Shown here: positions 53,254 through 64,000 of the stretch, piece after piece | Layout of the letters: the number at the start of each line of letters is the position of its first letter | Numbering within the stretch: position 1 is the first letter of the stretch | Assembly: GCA_018873225.1 (NCBI GenBank) | Contig: JAEILZ010000004.1 | Coordinates: 2,170,001-2,234,000, forward strand | Length of the DNA stretch: 64,000 nt | Origin: [Phialemoniopsis] sp. UDSM-2020 | Lineage: Eukaryota; Ascomycota; Sordariomycetes; Thyridiales; Thyridiaceae | Direction: 5' to 3' | The notes under the pieces: model-generated | Told to the model about the DNA's origin: nothing | Database searches by the model: none | The model's input: only the letters and a program-made list of their open reading frames with translations | Program-made: the position numbers and the translations under genes

Positions 53254-54978
53254 CTAGTGGACACCGTTCGCGGTACCGTTTGCAGCTGCGCCCCTGTGTG
53301 TTCCGTACGTGGGCGCTCCATTGTTTCTCGTTTGCAGCTTGCCAGCCGGGGGCGTAATGTTGTTGGGGTTTCGCAACTTCGCATCCTTGGTCATGCCATT
53401 ATAGCTTCCATTGAACTTGAGATTGGCGATCCCATCGTATCCCTTCTGGCCGGTCGCCTTCTCTAGACGTGATGCGATGTCCTCGTCGACCTCACGGAAG
53501 ATGGCGATCTGCCGCCGAATGAGCTCCTTCTCCTTGCACATCTCCATCTTACCGGATACATTGTTGATGAAGCGTTCTCGTGCCGGCTCATCCCAAACTT
53601 TTTGCCACAGGGCGCGTGGTCCTTTGAAGTCCTCGGGACGGATCTCGGACAGGAACGTGATCGCCCGACCTACAAACTCGCCGTGCGTCTTATCCAGATC
53701 AACCGCGCGCGGGCGGAATTGAATGGGATCGGCAGAAGACAGGTAGTTCGACCGCCCTCCTTGGTTGTAGAACGCCATGGCTCCGTCCCGCTGGAAGTTC
53801 CCATTCCTGAAACGAGGGGAGTTAACGGGCAGCTGCTGGTAGTTCACTCCAATGCGGTGACGGTGAGTGTCAGGATACGAGAACAGACGGGACTGAAGAA
53901 CGGGGTCCGCGCTGGGCTCGATGCCTGGTACCAGATGGGATGGGCTGAAGGCGACCTGTTCAATTTCGGCAAAGTAATTGGCAGCATTCTCGTTGAGAGT
54001 AAACTCGCCAATCTTCCTGCGTGGAAATTGAGCCTGGGGCCAGACGTGCGTCAGATCAAGAACGTTGATGCCATGCTGCTCCCATGCCTCCTCTGCCTGC
54101 TTCGGAGTCATGGTCTGGATCTCGACCGTCCACTTGGGGTAGTCGCCCTTTTCGATGGCCTCGTACAGATCCTTCTGGAAGTAGTCAGAGGAATAGTTTG
54201 CTGAGTCCTCCTGAGTGATGAAGCCGGTCCCCTGCATCGACTTGAAGTGTATCTGCACGTACATCCACTCACTGTCCTTGTTGACAAACTTCAGGCTGTG
54301 ACCGGAGTAGCCGTGCATTTTACGATATCCGTCAGGGATGCCTCGATCTCCCATGAGGATCATAACCTGGTGAATGGATTCGGGGTTGTTGCAGAGATAA
54401 TCCCAGAACATCGTGGAGTCATCCGCGTGCGTCAAGTGTGTAGCGGGATCGCGCTTCTGTGTATGTATGAAATGGACAAATTTCGATGCGTCGCGAAGGA
54501 AGAAAACTGGGGTGTTGTTGAAAACGGCGTCCCAGTTGCCTTCGTCTGTCCTGAACTTGACCGAGAAGCCTCGAGGATCACGAGCGAGGTCGTGTGAGCC
54601 GGACTCGCCACCAACCGTTGAGAAACGGGCCGTCACTGGACATCGTTTACCCTTTGACGAGAAGATGTCGGCAGATGTAAGCTCCGGGATGGGGTCGGTG
54701 CACTCGAAGAAGCCGTGAGCACCACTGCCCTTGGCATGGACGACCCGCTCGGGAATCCGCTCCCGGTCGAAGTGAGAGAGCAGGTCGATAAGGTGAAAGT
54801 CTTGCAACAAGAGCGGGCCGTTCTCGCCAGCTCGCTGCGACTCGTAGGGATGTGGGATGGGTGCGCCATTGCTGGTGGTGTAGATGACGTCGCCCGATGC
54901 TGACTTGCGGTCTGCATCGTAGCTGGCAAAGTTATTGGCCACGTGGGCCGCGAAGGAGGTTTCTGCTGAAGGTGCCAT
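53254..54978 (-). CDS. Heme catalase, small-subunit monofunctional clade
   Basis: Disproportionates hydrogen peroxide. Single exon, 574 residues, ATG at 54978 (MAPSAETSFAAHVANNFASY). Active-site motif FDRERIPERVVHAKGSGAHG (His81), distal Asn in FNNTPVFFLRD (Asn154), proximal heme tyrosine in RLFSYPDTHRHRIG (Tyr368). There is no signal peptide and no C-terminal flavodoxin-like domain, so it belongs with the small-subunit catalases, not the large secreted fungal ones. The C-terminus (NGTANGVH) lacks an SKL-type peroxisomal signal, so a cytosolic or internally signalled location is inferred. The low-complexity tail after residue 545 (Asn/Gly/Ala-rich) is not part of the fold. Confidence 0.96.
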   Translation of the reverse strand: MAPSAETSFAAHVANNFASYDADRKSASGDVIYTTSNGAPIPHPYESQRAGENGPLLLQDFHLIDLLSHFDRERIPERVVHAKGSGAHGFFECTDPIPELTSADIFSSKGKRCPVTARFSTVGGESGSHDLARDPRGFSVKFRTDEGNWDAVFNNTPVFFLRDASKFVHFIHTQKRDPATHLTHADDSTMFWDYLCNNPESIHQVMILMGDRGIPDGYRKMHGYSGHSLKFVNKDSEWMYVQIHFKSMQGTGFITQEDSANYSSDYFQKDLYEAIEKGDYPKWTVEIQTMTPKQAEEAWEQHGINVLDLTHVWPQAQFPRRKIGEFTLNENAANYFAEIEQVAFSPSHLVPGIEPSADPVLQSRLFSYPDTHRHRIGVNYQQLPVNSPRFRNGNFQRDGAMAFYNQGGRSNYLSSADPIQFRPRAVDLDKTHGEFVGRAITFLSEIRPEDFKGPRALWQKVWDEPARERFINNVSGKMEMCKEKELIRRQIAIFREVDEDIASRLEKATGQKGYDGIANLKFNGSYNGMTKDAKLRNPNNITPPAGKLQTRNNGAPTYGTHRGAAANGTANGVH

Positions 54979-56014
54979 TTTTATATGTGTGTTTTAAATA
55001 CTGAGTAGCATGGGAAAACGTCTGAGAAATTGGCACACAGTGGTGAGAAGATCAAGCTGCAAGCTGCGTATGATGGCAAACATTCTTGCATCTTATATGG
55101 CCCATGCCTCGGGGCGAATCTTCCTGAGCCCCAGACATTCTGGACCCGGGCATAGACGTAGGTGGTACTCTAGCCCCTCAGTACCTAGTAGCGTGCGGTT
55201 CCTGTAATTCGCCTTAGATATCGCGGCGATGTGATAGGGTCAGCGATTCTTCTGTCGCGAAAGTGTGAGCCGGTGACGACGTAAAGGTCGGGGGTCTGAA
55301 GCTAAAATAAGTCGATGACATATTGGACATGGAGCGTGATTTGTCAACGCGGACGCCTAACCAGAGGTCTCCTCTTACACGCACCGTCCCTAGGTACTAG
55401 TGCGAGATTGACATAGAGCCACATGTAAGTGATCAAGCGATCTCTTGGTTTGCTTGGAAGCAAGCCCAGTCAGCGCTTGGGTGTCTGGGTGCTGGGGTCT
55501 AAGCACCGAGGCAAGTGAACGATCGATGGGTTTGTGGGAATGGGGCCTGGCGGGCGCATCGAGGATGATGACATTGACTTTTTAGCCCATCCATCCATGG
55601 ATGCCATGCCAAATGCCGGGGTGGACAGGCTCCACTATTCTGAATGATGTGCCGAACACAGACCAATGTCAAATCCACCAGCCACCAGATAGGTAGATTC
55701 ACGGCAGCTTTCCGCTCCGACAGCCAAGTTCAACGTCAGGTCAGGTTGTTTGCCTCAATTGTCTCGATTTCTCCTCTCTTTCGTTCTTGTCGTCGACTGT
55801 GTGAAACTGCCCTTAGGGTTGAGAGGCGCATTGAACGAGTGATATATGAGGTAAGTATTCCAGTATGTTGTATAATACCATACCTACTTCTTGGGGACTT
55901 TATTCCAGGTGCCCCTCGACTGGTATACTACCTAGGTAGGTCCTCACACCATGAGAGCTGCCCCTCACGCCAGATCCCCAACGCCTCGGAATATTCATGC
56001 CCAACAAGCTGCTA
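54979..56014. other. Intergenic region
   Basis: 5' side of catalase and 3' side of SF3A3. It holds several ACCTAGGTA-type motifs (near 55172-55182, 55390-55400, 55871-55880, 55923-55937). No gene supported. Confidence 0.55.
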
Positions 56015-57606
56015 TCAAAGGAGACCCTGCTTTTGCAAATCGTAGTACACTTTTTCAGGCATAACGTTGCCCTCTGCATCTTCCATCTGCACGACCGTGC
56101 CGTCGTCAATCTTGTTCCTTTTCTTGTCGCGCTGAATCTTGTCCCAAAGACGCAACGCTTCCTCGATGCTGGTGATGTCCCGGAAAAGACCAGTGTTGGT
56201 GATGCCGAGACACTTGAGGCCGTAAATATGCCTGGCCTCATTGAAGTGCTTCTCAAAGGCCCGCCGACCCATGTAGACGAAGTTGCCGCAGACCTCGCAC
56301 GGAAACTCGACGCCCAGGCCGTGTAGTCGGTACAGCCAGAAGGGAATAGGCTTTCCGTCCCATGCCAAGGGTAGCTTGAGCGGGTTGTAGATCTTCTCTT
56401 CCCCATCGTCCGCCTCTGCGTCTTCAGCATCCATGGCTTGTGATGTATCGTTGGTCATGTTGAACAGATTCTCCAGCTCTTGCTGGCGCTCTCTCTCCGT
56501 CATGCCCTGTCTCCTCTCGACGTTCACCCTGGTGTCCTCTCTCTCTGTGCTCATTGCGCTTGTTAAGCGCTTGATCCGATACTCCCGCTCAGCAACGGCT
56601 CGCTCCTTCAGGCGCAAGGCCGAGGTCCCGCGAGATCCACCGCCTGTGCCGTTGGCATCGCCCGACGCCTCCTGGACTCTCTGTGACCGTTGCTCTGCCG
56701 CCTTGATGTGTTTGCGACCGGACAGGTGTCCCTTGTACACATTCACATTCTTGAACTCCTTCTCGCAGTCCTCACACCACACCGCCTCTGCAGAGCTGAG
56801 CTGATGCGCAGCTCCGGTTGGGATGGATCCGTCGTCATCTCGTTGCCACAACGGCAATTCGCCTTTCTCCCACGCCCCCTCGAAATCACTGTCCCACGCG
56901 GCAAAGAGCTTGGGTAAGTTCTCCAAGGGGCGCGTCCGCATCATGAACGACTCCAAGTATTGGGCAAGGTCGCCAACGTATTTGAAGTACTGGTCTGTCA
57001 ATTTCTCAGCTCGTTTCAATCCACCCATGCCGGGAGCAAAGTTGTCGAATATCTCGAGATATTGCAGGTACGCGATACGCTTCACGTTGGGCAAATTGAT
57101 AAAGGACTCGTGGCTGGTGTGCAGGTCAAAGAACCGGCCGAAGGCCTCCTCGCCAGAGAACATAGAGTCCACGAGATATGGTTGAGGCTCGGAGCCATCG
57201 CCAGATCGTTTTATTCGGTAGCGGATCTCCGAGTTCTCGGCCTGCTCATTCGGATATCTAGCGTGATGCTCCTTGATGTTGTTGACCTGCTTGTAGAACT
57301 CTTCGAAGGGGTCGCCCGAGCCTATCTGCTGGATTTCCCGGGAACGATCGCCATTGGCATCGCGATAGATGGACAGTAGGTCCGCCGACTGTCTTTGGAT
57401 TTGGTCGAGCAGCTGAGAAACTTCGTGGTCACGGTTCAGTCGATCTCGAATCTATACAGGATGGATGTCAGCAAATGATGAGCCATACTTCACGCGCGCC
57501 ACTGGGCGATACTGACCAGCTTTGGCTCGTCGCTCATGCGATCCGCGATGCCCTGTTCGAGCCGCTCGAGATCTTCTTGCAGCCATCGCTGCTCTTCCAA
57601 CGGCAT
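56015..57606 (-). CDS. SF3A3: Splicing factor 3A subunit 3 (Prp9/SF3a60)
   Basis: Component of U2 snRNP needed for prespliceosome assembly. Exons complement of 57517-57606 and 56015-57451, 65-nt intron, 508 residues. The N-terminus MPLEEQRWLQEDLERLEQGI joins to IRDRLNRDHEVSQLLDQIQR and continues with DPFEEFYKQVNNIKEHHARY and PNEQAENSEIRYR, as in SF3a60. The mid region shows EEAFGRFFDLHTSHESFINL and YLEIFDNF. A C2H2 finger is present (CEDCEKEFKNVNVYKGHLSG, RKH). The C-terminal zinc finger region has PFWLYRLHGLGVEFPCEVCG with FEKHFNEARHIYGLKCLGI, the strongest family signature. It is head-to-head with FAL1. Identity is very secure. Confidence 0.96.
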
Positions 57607-58113
57607 GTTGGCTCCCTTGCCCCGACTAAAAGGGGAGACAGAAGACTTGCAATCTCGACAAAGACTTCGGCTCCTAGGGTCCAGGATCAGGTAGGTGCTA
57701 TTGTCTGGTGTGGTTGACTGGAAGGGAGCCTACTTGATTCGGAGCAGCTGATATAAAGACACGGCCAATTGCGCGAGGCTGGAACAGTGAACCTGAACGC
57801 TGATGAGTACTTTGAATCTGCTGGGATTTTTTCGTGGCCTTGAACCAATCACTGAAGGCGACTTCCAATTTTAAGTGGAGAAGGCCTGGCAGCTCGCCTC
57901 AGCCTGGCCTGTGTGTTTACTGACTGCTCCGTAAAATTTAGCACTCCCGCCCCCCCAAGATCGAATTGGATGGATCATCTCTCAAAATAATATCGAAGCC
58001 ACTCCACCCACGTCTGCTGACAATTTCGTCCTCTCAGTCCGGCGCGCACCATTTTCAGAACTAGAGAAGCAAGGAAGGGCTTTTACGATACACTCCAGTC
58101 AAACAGAAGCACA
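57607..58113. promoter_or_regulatory. Bidirectional promoter of SF3A3 and FAL1
   Basis: 507 bp between the divergent ATGs (57606 minus, 58114 plus). No gene lies inside; both promoters and leaders must. No specific element is claimed. Confidence 0.55.
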
Positions 58114-59453
58114 ATGGCCGAGGGGAACAGTGGCGGCATCGACCGCAAGGCTGATGAGAGAATGGAGTTTTCCACCTCAAAAGAAGTCACGGTCCATCCC
58201 ACTTTCGAATCCATGTCGTTGAAGGGTAAGGCTGAACTCCACGGCGCGACCACGATTCTTTTCGCAGTAGCCATGAGCTAACTTTCGGGGGTTTAGAGAG
58301 TCTTTTGCGTGGCATTTACGCTTATGGCTACGAGTCGCCCTCGGCTGTCCAGTCGCGCGCCATCGTCCAGGTGTGCAAGGGACGGGATACCATCGCCCAA
58401 GCCCAGTCAGGTACTGGTAAAACGGCCACCTTTTCGATCAGCATGCTTCAGGTCATCGATACCGCCGTTCGAGAGACGCAGGCCCTCGTCCTGTCCCCGA
58501 CTCGTGAACTGGCCACGCAGATCCAGAGTGTGGTCATGGCCCTCGGCGACTACATGAATGTGCAATGCCATGCTTGCATTGGAGGCACCAATGTCGGCGA
58601 GGACATCCGGAAGCTCGACTATGGCCAGCACATCGTATCTGGCACCCCCGGCCGCGTCGCCGACATGATCCGCCGCCGTCATCTGCGCACCCGTCACATC
58701 AAGATGCTGGTCCTTGATGAAGCTGACGAGCTTCTTAATCAGGGTTTCAGGGAGCAGATCTACGACGTGTACCGCTACCTCCCGCCCGCAACTCAGGTTG
58801 TTGTCGTCTCGGCTACCCTTCCCTACGACGTGCTCGATATGACGACCAAGTTCATGACCGATCCTGTGCGCATCTTGGTCAAGCGCGATGAATTGACGCT
58901 TGAAGGTCTCAAGCAATATTTCATTGCTGTTGAGAAGGAGGACTGGAAATTTGATACTCTCTGCGACCTCTACGACACCCTCACCATCACACAAGCCGTC
59001 ATCTTCTGCAATACCCGCCGAAAGGTCGACTGGCTCACCGACAAGATGAGAGAAGCAAACTTCACCGTCAGCAGCATGCACGGCGATATGCCCCAGAAAG
59101 AGAGAGACAGCATCATGCAGGACTTCCGGCAGGGCAACAGCAGGGTCCTGATCTCGACCGATGTCTGGGCGCGCGGTATCGATGTGCAGCAAGTGAGCTT
59201 GGTCATCAATTACGACCTGCCTAGCAACCGTGAAAACTATATTCACCGTATTGGTCGGTCCGGTCGCTTTGGCAGGAAGGGTGTTGCCATCAACTTTGTC
59301 ACCAGCGAAGACGTGCGGATCCTACGAGACATTGAACGTGAGTTGCCAGCCTCGACACGACAAAACCGCTGCTCGAAAGCTAACCATCCTACAGTATATT
59401 ACTCCACGCAGATCGACGAGATGCCCATGAACGTGGCTGATTTGATTGCCTAG
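58114..59453 (+). CDS. FAL1: DEAD-box RNA helicase FAL1/eIF4A3
   Basis: ATP-dependent RNA helicase; eIF4A3 is the core of the exon junction complex, and yeast Fal1 acts in 18S rRNA processing. Exons 58114-58225, 58297-59337 and 59395-59453; 403 residues. Motifs in order: Q motif region ([15 protein letters not shown]), I AQSGTGKT, Ia [11 protein letters not shown], Ib [26 protein letters not shown], then [32 protein letters not shown] and [17 protein letters not shown]. The motif Ia to III context and the C-terminus [20 protein letters not shown] are of eIF4A3 rather than eIF4A1 type. The last splice joins DIE-L-YYS exactly. Confidence 0.96.
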
Positions 59454-61234
59454 GGGTAAAGCACGGAAACTTGGCTATTCATCTGAAAATCGGTGTCTGC
59501 GGAGTAAAACCGGGCGATAAGGGCCCGTCCGAGAGAGAGAGAGGAGCGGAGGAATTGGGAGGAAACGGGGACACTTGAGAAGAAGTAAGATCATTGCTCC
59601 GGAGTATGCATGGGTCAAGCTGGACATTTACTGATGCGTGATGCAGTCTCGACAAGTTGCAGACTGTTATGACAGGGTCAGTAGACGGGCACCGATATGG
59701 GGCTGGATCGTCTGGAGGTTGGTTCGCATGTTGATGATGAATCAAAACCTTTGAAAGCAGGAGGCGGTCGACTTTTGGGTTGGCATGTCCAGGACCTTGA
59801 TGTGTGTCTACCCCTAGAAAAGGCGATGCAGGTGCGGACTGCGGTGCATCTCGGCCTGACAACTCATTAGAGCGACCTGTGCCACGGCACAATGCTTCCT
59901 TTGCAATCAATGCTCCATCCATTGTGTGATGAGACCCTCGCGGGTGCCGTGACGACGTGATGTAAAGTGTGCTGAACGCCTGGGAGAGTTGAATAAGAAC
60001 TCGGCAAGCTTGGACATCCAGCTCTTGCCACACTTCGTAGGCAATCACTTGCTGGTATGGTGGGTCGGGGACCGGTTGTAATGTTTACTTCATACGTTTG
60101 GTAGGTCCGGGATAACGATTAGTTGACGAATGCACCCATGCAGATAGAATTTGCGGAGTGCGTGATATAATGGTCTTCCCCTGCTCTTAGGTCCTTGCAC
60201 CAGCACGTTTTGGCCATGCTCCGGCGTGCCATACGTCGTATCCAAGTCTGTAGTAGGCAAAGTAGATACATATGTTCCCTGCTCTTCTTGCATGCACTTG
60301 CAAGGCACAGACTAGGGGCCGGGAGGTGGACCAGGTCTCCGGAAAGCAGGGGTGGTGGTGCCCCGACCTCACTAACATAGATTGAAGCAAATAGGAAGCA
60401 GAAAAGGTAGGTAGCTACTTTACGTACAAGTAGTACTTGGCAGCCGGCTTGACCACACCGTTTTACACACCGAACGACGATGTCTCTCTGTCTCGGGTGC
60501 ACTCTGTCCACTCTGTCCGCATGGAGCACGCCGTACTGTGTCTGATGACAGGTTTTCAGGGCTAGAGAAAGGGCGAAAGCAGGTGCCAGTTTGCAAGGAG
60601 CCAGGTCGTGGTCTTCTCACCCGTGATATTGTGCTAGAGCTTGTGCCCCTGGGTGTCCTTGCAAATTACCTTACTCCGTACACAAAAGGGAAAAGAGGCC
60701 TGGATTTAGTCTACATATGGGAACCCTGGCTCCCCCTAGCCCCTAGCTCGCAGCTGGATCAGCAACACATGGCAAGCCTGTCGGACACTGATTTGGCCAG
60801 CCTTTCTCTTCGTGGTATCAAGGCCGAGTACAGGCCAGGCTCAGGTGATCTCTCCGGTCTGCAGGACACAAGTATGAGTAAGTAAAGGAGCGGTGCCGCG
60901 GCGAGGTCGTCGAGAATGGGACTGGCAAGGAAGGTCTGGGAGCTACCAAGCTATATGGACTGTACTTATGCGCCAAGTGCACTAAAGAATGGCGTTCATT
61001 TTGCTTTTTTCTGTCCCCCAGCCTGCCAGCGGTGCCAGAACCGGGGCCGGCCCAGATCCATGGATTATGACAAGCATGACGCCGATCCGGGAACAGAGAA
61101 CAGATATTTGACGGATGAGAAATCTGACGTACAAGTGGTTGCATTCCCAACTACCTTCCCTACTGTCAGGAATGAATAAGGATGCCCTTTTTTCATACAT
61201 ACAAGTAGAGGCAAGTCTAGAGCCTGTGGGTACC

Positions 61235-61345
61235 GTCGCCTACTCGAGTAGGTACCTTAGGTACTTAATACCCACCCGAATGGTCCCCTGCAATCAAACA
61301 GATCAAGATCGAGTTCGTCCTACCTACCTAGGTACATACGTAGTC
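61235..61345. repeat. ACCTAGGTA-type motif cluster
   Basis: Repeated GTACCTTAGGTACTTAAT, CCTACCTACCTAGGTACATA and similar palindromic bits within about 110 nt. Confidence 0.7.
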
Positions 61346-63041
61346 CAGCTGGCCAAGGTCAGCACGGGCTGCCGACTCCAGTCGCTATGACCTCGAAATG
61401 CCGGGTTGCGGGCGTACAAGTTGCCTACTTTACTTTAGGTACCAATGAACATGCATGGGACGCTCGGACGCTGTACTCACTCATAAGAGGGAACGGCTTC
61501 GCATGAAGTCCTCTATAATAGCGCGAATAGGGAAGCGAGAGAAACAAAAAAAAAAAAATCAACTGGTGCAAGATGTAATGCCAAGGGCCAGGTGAAAGGC
61601 GTCGATTCCCATTCTGGTCTAAGGTCTGCCAGTCCAAATCTCCTTTTGCTGTACGAACTCTAAAATCCGGGAAAGTGCCTGCTGCAAGTCGACAAGGATA
61701 TCATGTCCTCTTTTTTTTTGTCTTTGGTGCGACTCTGCCCGAGCTCGGGGAGCACCTTATCTGGGCCAGACTCACGAGGCCATACCAGACACATCCACGG
61801 ATGCCAGGATAGAAGGGGAAAAGACGGCGAGCGAAGCGGGTGTGGGCCTCCACTCTCTTGCTGGTCGCGCCGTACCTTGCATGTCTGGTTCGCCGCATAC
61901 AACCCCGGACCTTGCACGTTCTACTTAGACTACCTGCCTTCCACATGTGTCGTTACACCGACCAACCCGAGCAGGACCTTTTGCTGATCAATGTGTGTCT
62001 TCGCTTGGTCGAATTCTTTAGCACCGCACCACCACTTTGCGGCGGTCGACCGACCCGGGGGGGGGGGCCAGACCGGGGAGGGGGAGGGGCCCGGACCGCT
62101 TGAAGAAAAAGAGATGAACCCTGTTCTGCTCTGCTCTTTTTGGACTCTCCTCTCCTGCTCATGTCTCCGCTTCCTCCCCATCTCCTCTTGGTCCTAGCAA
62201 ACGGTCGCTCTTGGGCCACAGCTAGACCACAGTAGCTGATCGATAGCGGGAGCGCCAGCCTCACCATGGGCGGGGATGGACTTTCCACACCTGAGGCCGA
62301 TCATGATGAAAGCGGGATGGAGACCTCGCTCGAAGGTCCCTGGACTCACTCTTCAGGGGTACCCATGGCCCCCGAGTCGATGTACGTATGTGCGTATGTA
62401 CAAAGATCTACAGTTGCGTGCCATTGTTCCTTTGACGCAACACAAAAATCACCGAGGTCTTCTTCTCGGTCGAGAGCCGCCTACTTTACACTTTACATAG
62501 CTCCATCCCCTCTCGCAGGATTTCTCTTGCTATTGTCCATTCCCTCCCTCCTTACTCTGCCAGCTCTACCAGCCCGACATAACAACTACTTCGCGTCGCC
62601 GCTTCTACGAACCATACCCATTTCATCTGAACTCATTGTTGGCTGCCAACAGTCAAGCCAAAGGGCATACGCTCTCTAGGTCCTTTTCTTCGACCAAGCG
62701 AAACATAAATTCGAACAGCTCGTCTTCACGCCTGGTCAGTCAATCCACTCGGCCTCCCTGCATATATTCAATGTGTCCATCCGAGTGGAATTGCCAGTGG
62801 CTTCTTCACTCTTTGTCAATACTGTACTCGCCTCGCGCCCGTGTCTGTCCTTATATGTTATGCATCCCCCGGGTCCTTTTTTTTTGGTGGAGAAAGCCGC
62901 TTGTCAAGTCTCCAGGATTGTTGAATAGTCTAGACTACGGATACATACCTACTTTCCTCGAGGACCTGGCCAGTCGACAGCTACCTGTTACCAGGGATTC
63001 CCTGCGTCATTCTTGTCTTGAAAGCATCACTTTGTGGGAAA

Positions 63042-63217
63042 GTGAGCAGGGGTCAACGAGGCGAGGAGGTCGGCACGCAGGTGCCACTGTGTCACTGTGT
63101 CGTGAATATCTTGCTCAGGCCTGGATCAGCAATACTGCTTGTGTTCTCGTTTCCCTCGCTGTTTTTTACATTTCCCTTTTTTCCCTCTTTTCGGCTAACG
63201 CCAACATTTTCGCGCAG
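63042..63217 (+). other. Candidate intron in the 5' leader of the DUF1688 gene
   Basis: A GTGAGC donor at 63042, a CTAAC branch-like sequence at 63194-63199 and a pyrimidine-flanked GCGCAG acceptor ending at 63217 make a 176-nt intron upstream of the ATG at 63545. No translation frame constrains it, so support is from signals only. Confidence 0.4.
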
Positions 63218-63544
63218 TAGGCGACAAAGAGTCCCTTTTAGACTCGGGCAACTTCCCTCGCTGCCTCGCGCTTGCTCATCCATCAGAGTTACGAGGCTCC
63301 AGGATCAGCCCCACGACGGCGAGTCTGGCATGATTTGGAACGTACGAGGAATCGGAAAAGTCAGGCGGTTCTCTCAACCCACCACCTCTTTGGTAGAGCG
63401 ACGAGTCTGTGAGGAAGTCTGGTGAATCCGCAAGGACCACTCTTCTCCACTGCTCTCTCTCTCACCTTCCACCTTCGCCACAAGGCCGCGCCGAAGCAAC
63501 TTTGATATCGGCCCTCTTCACAGCCCAGTCAGAACTGAATCACC

Positions 63545-64000
63545 ATGGGTCTGTTCTCGCGTAAGGACAAGGCGCCGGTGAAGGCGCCCCTAAATACCTC
63601 ACACTCCACCACCTCAGTCCACTCTGGTTCGTCGAGCATCAAGTCGCCCTCAAATACGTCTCGAGCCATGAACCGCTCTTCGGCTGGCGGCCACAGCATG
63701 GCATCCACACCAGCTACTACCCCCCTCACTCCCTTTTCGCCAAAAGCCCCGAAGATGGACCTCCCGAGACCGCCGGACCCGGCCCTAGACCCGGCAGGCT
63801 ATCTGCGGAGCCTGAGCTCCGTACGGGAGCGCTGCCGTAAGACCCGGCCTCTCCAACCCGCTAGACCTGCACAGCATGACGATGCTAACGTTGTCAATCG
63901 ATCGTTGCAGGATTGATCACCGAAAAGGCTGTGCGCAATCAACTCAAGCATTTTGAAGTTGATATGAGAAAATTCCCCGATGCAGTCGCTTTCTGTGCAC
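63545..64000 (+). CDS. DUF1688-type protein (Urc4-like), 5' part; runs off the right edge
   Basis: N-terminal fragment. Exons 63545-63836 and 63911->64000, intron 74 nt (GTAAGA donor, TTGCAG acceptor); the join rebuilds YLRSLSSVRERCRLITEKAV followed by RNQLKHFEVDMRKFPDAVAF. That block, with an N-terminal YLRSL..VRER and an H-F-x-VD segment, is how DUF1688 proteins begin; related Urc4 is linked to uracil catabolism in yeasts, but a role here is not shown. The first 80 residues (MGLFSRKDKAPVKAP and a Ser/Thr/Pro-rich stretch) are disordered and poorly conserved. Most of the domain lies outside the window, so the family call rests on about 50 residues. Confidence 0.68.

Larger units (their letters stand above)
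59454..63544. other. Long gene-free region upstream of the DUF1688 gene
   Basis: 4.1 kb with no convincing coding sequence on either strand. It holds ACCTAGGTA-type motif clusters (60405-60440 and 61235-61345), A and T homopolymers near 61546-61558 and 61711-61720, and increasing C/T richness toward 62500-63220, typical of a fungal leader. A candidate 5'-untranslated intron is noted separately. Confidence 0.55.

Noticed and set aside
59479..60048. 189-codon minus-strand frame in the gene-free region
   Set aside because: No domain, no supported splicing, ordinary Ser/Pro composition; not distinguishable from chance.

Overview
This is a filamentous ascomycete (Pezizomycotina) nuclear window, most likely a Sordariomycete. 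Genes are split by short introns of about 50-150 nt with GTAAGT-like donors and CTNAC-type branch points. Intergenic DNA holds microsatellites and scattered ACCTAGGTA-type motifs. The content includes mitochondrial NADP transhydrogenase, CBM20 glucoamylase and a GH5 endoglucanase. The lineage is inference; I saw no rRNA, tRNA, transposon or prokaryotic feature.

Layout. 1-12 kb: 5' part of a secreted glucoamylase (-), tri-snRNP factor Snu66/SART1 (+), a weak hypothetical gene (-), and a Mug190-type SMP/C2 membrane-contact protein (-). 13-20 kb: a disordered basic protein (-), Y-family DNA polymerase iota (+), a bHLH factor (-). 23-32 kb: NAD(P) transhydrogenase (+), complex I subunit NDUFA12 (-) head-to-head with cardiolipin-pathway PGS1 (+), then a secreted GH5 endoglucanase (+). 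33-42 kb: a secreted or membrane hypothetical (+), a long unknown gene (-) with two in-frame UAG codons, succinate dehydrogenase subunit C (-), TAF6 (-). 43-52 kb: a KDM5-type JmjC histone demethylase (-) and SLX1 nuclease (-). 53-64 kb: a catalase (-), splicing factor SF3A3/Prp9 (-) head-to-head with helicase FAL1/eIF4A3 (+), a 4-kb gene-free stretch, and the 5' end of a DUF1688 protein (+).

Themes. There is a mitochondrial block (NNT, NDUFA12, PGS1, SDHC), splicing genes (Snu66, SF3A3, FAL1), chromatin/transcription genes (TAF6, KDM5, bHLH) and DNA repair genes (Pol iota, SLX1). These are mostly independent housekeeping genes, not a metabolite cluster.

Most notable is the gene at 34.9-38.2 kb. 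It has a clean spliced start and a roughly 1,060-codon frame broken only by two TAG codons, and each TAG lies in the loop of a short inverted repeat on the transcript strand. That is what would be expected of a premature-stop gene corrected by the fungal sexual-stage A-to-I editing system (UAG to UGG), although ordinary pseudogenisation or sequencing error is not excluded. A 7-nt microexon in NDUFA12 is a second, well-supported oddity.
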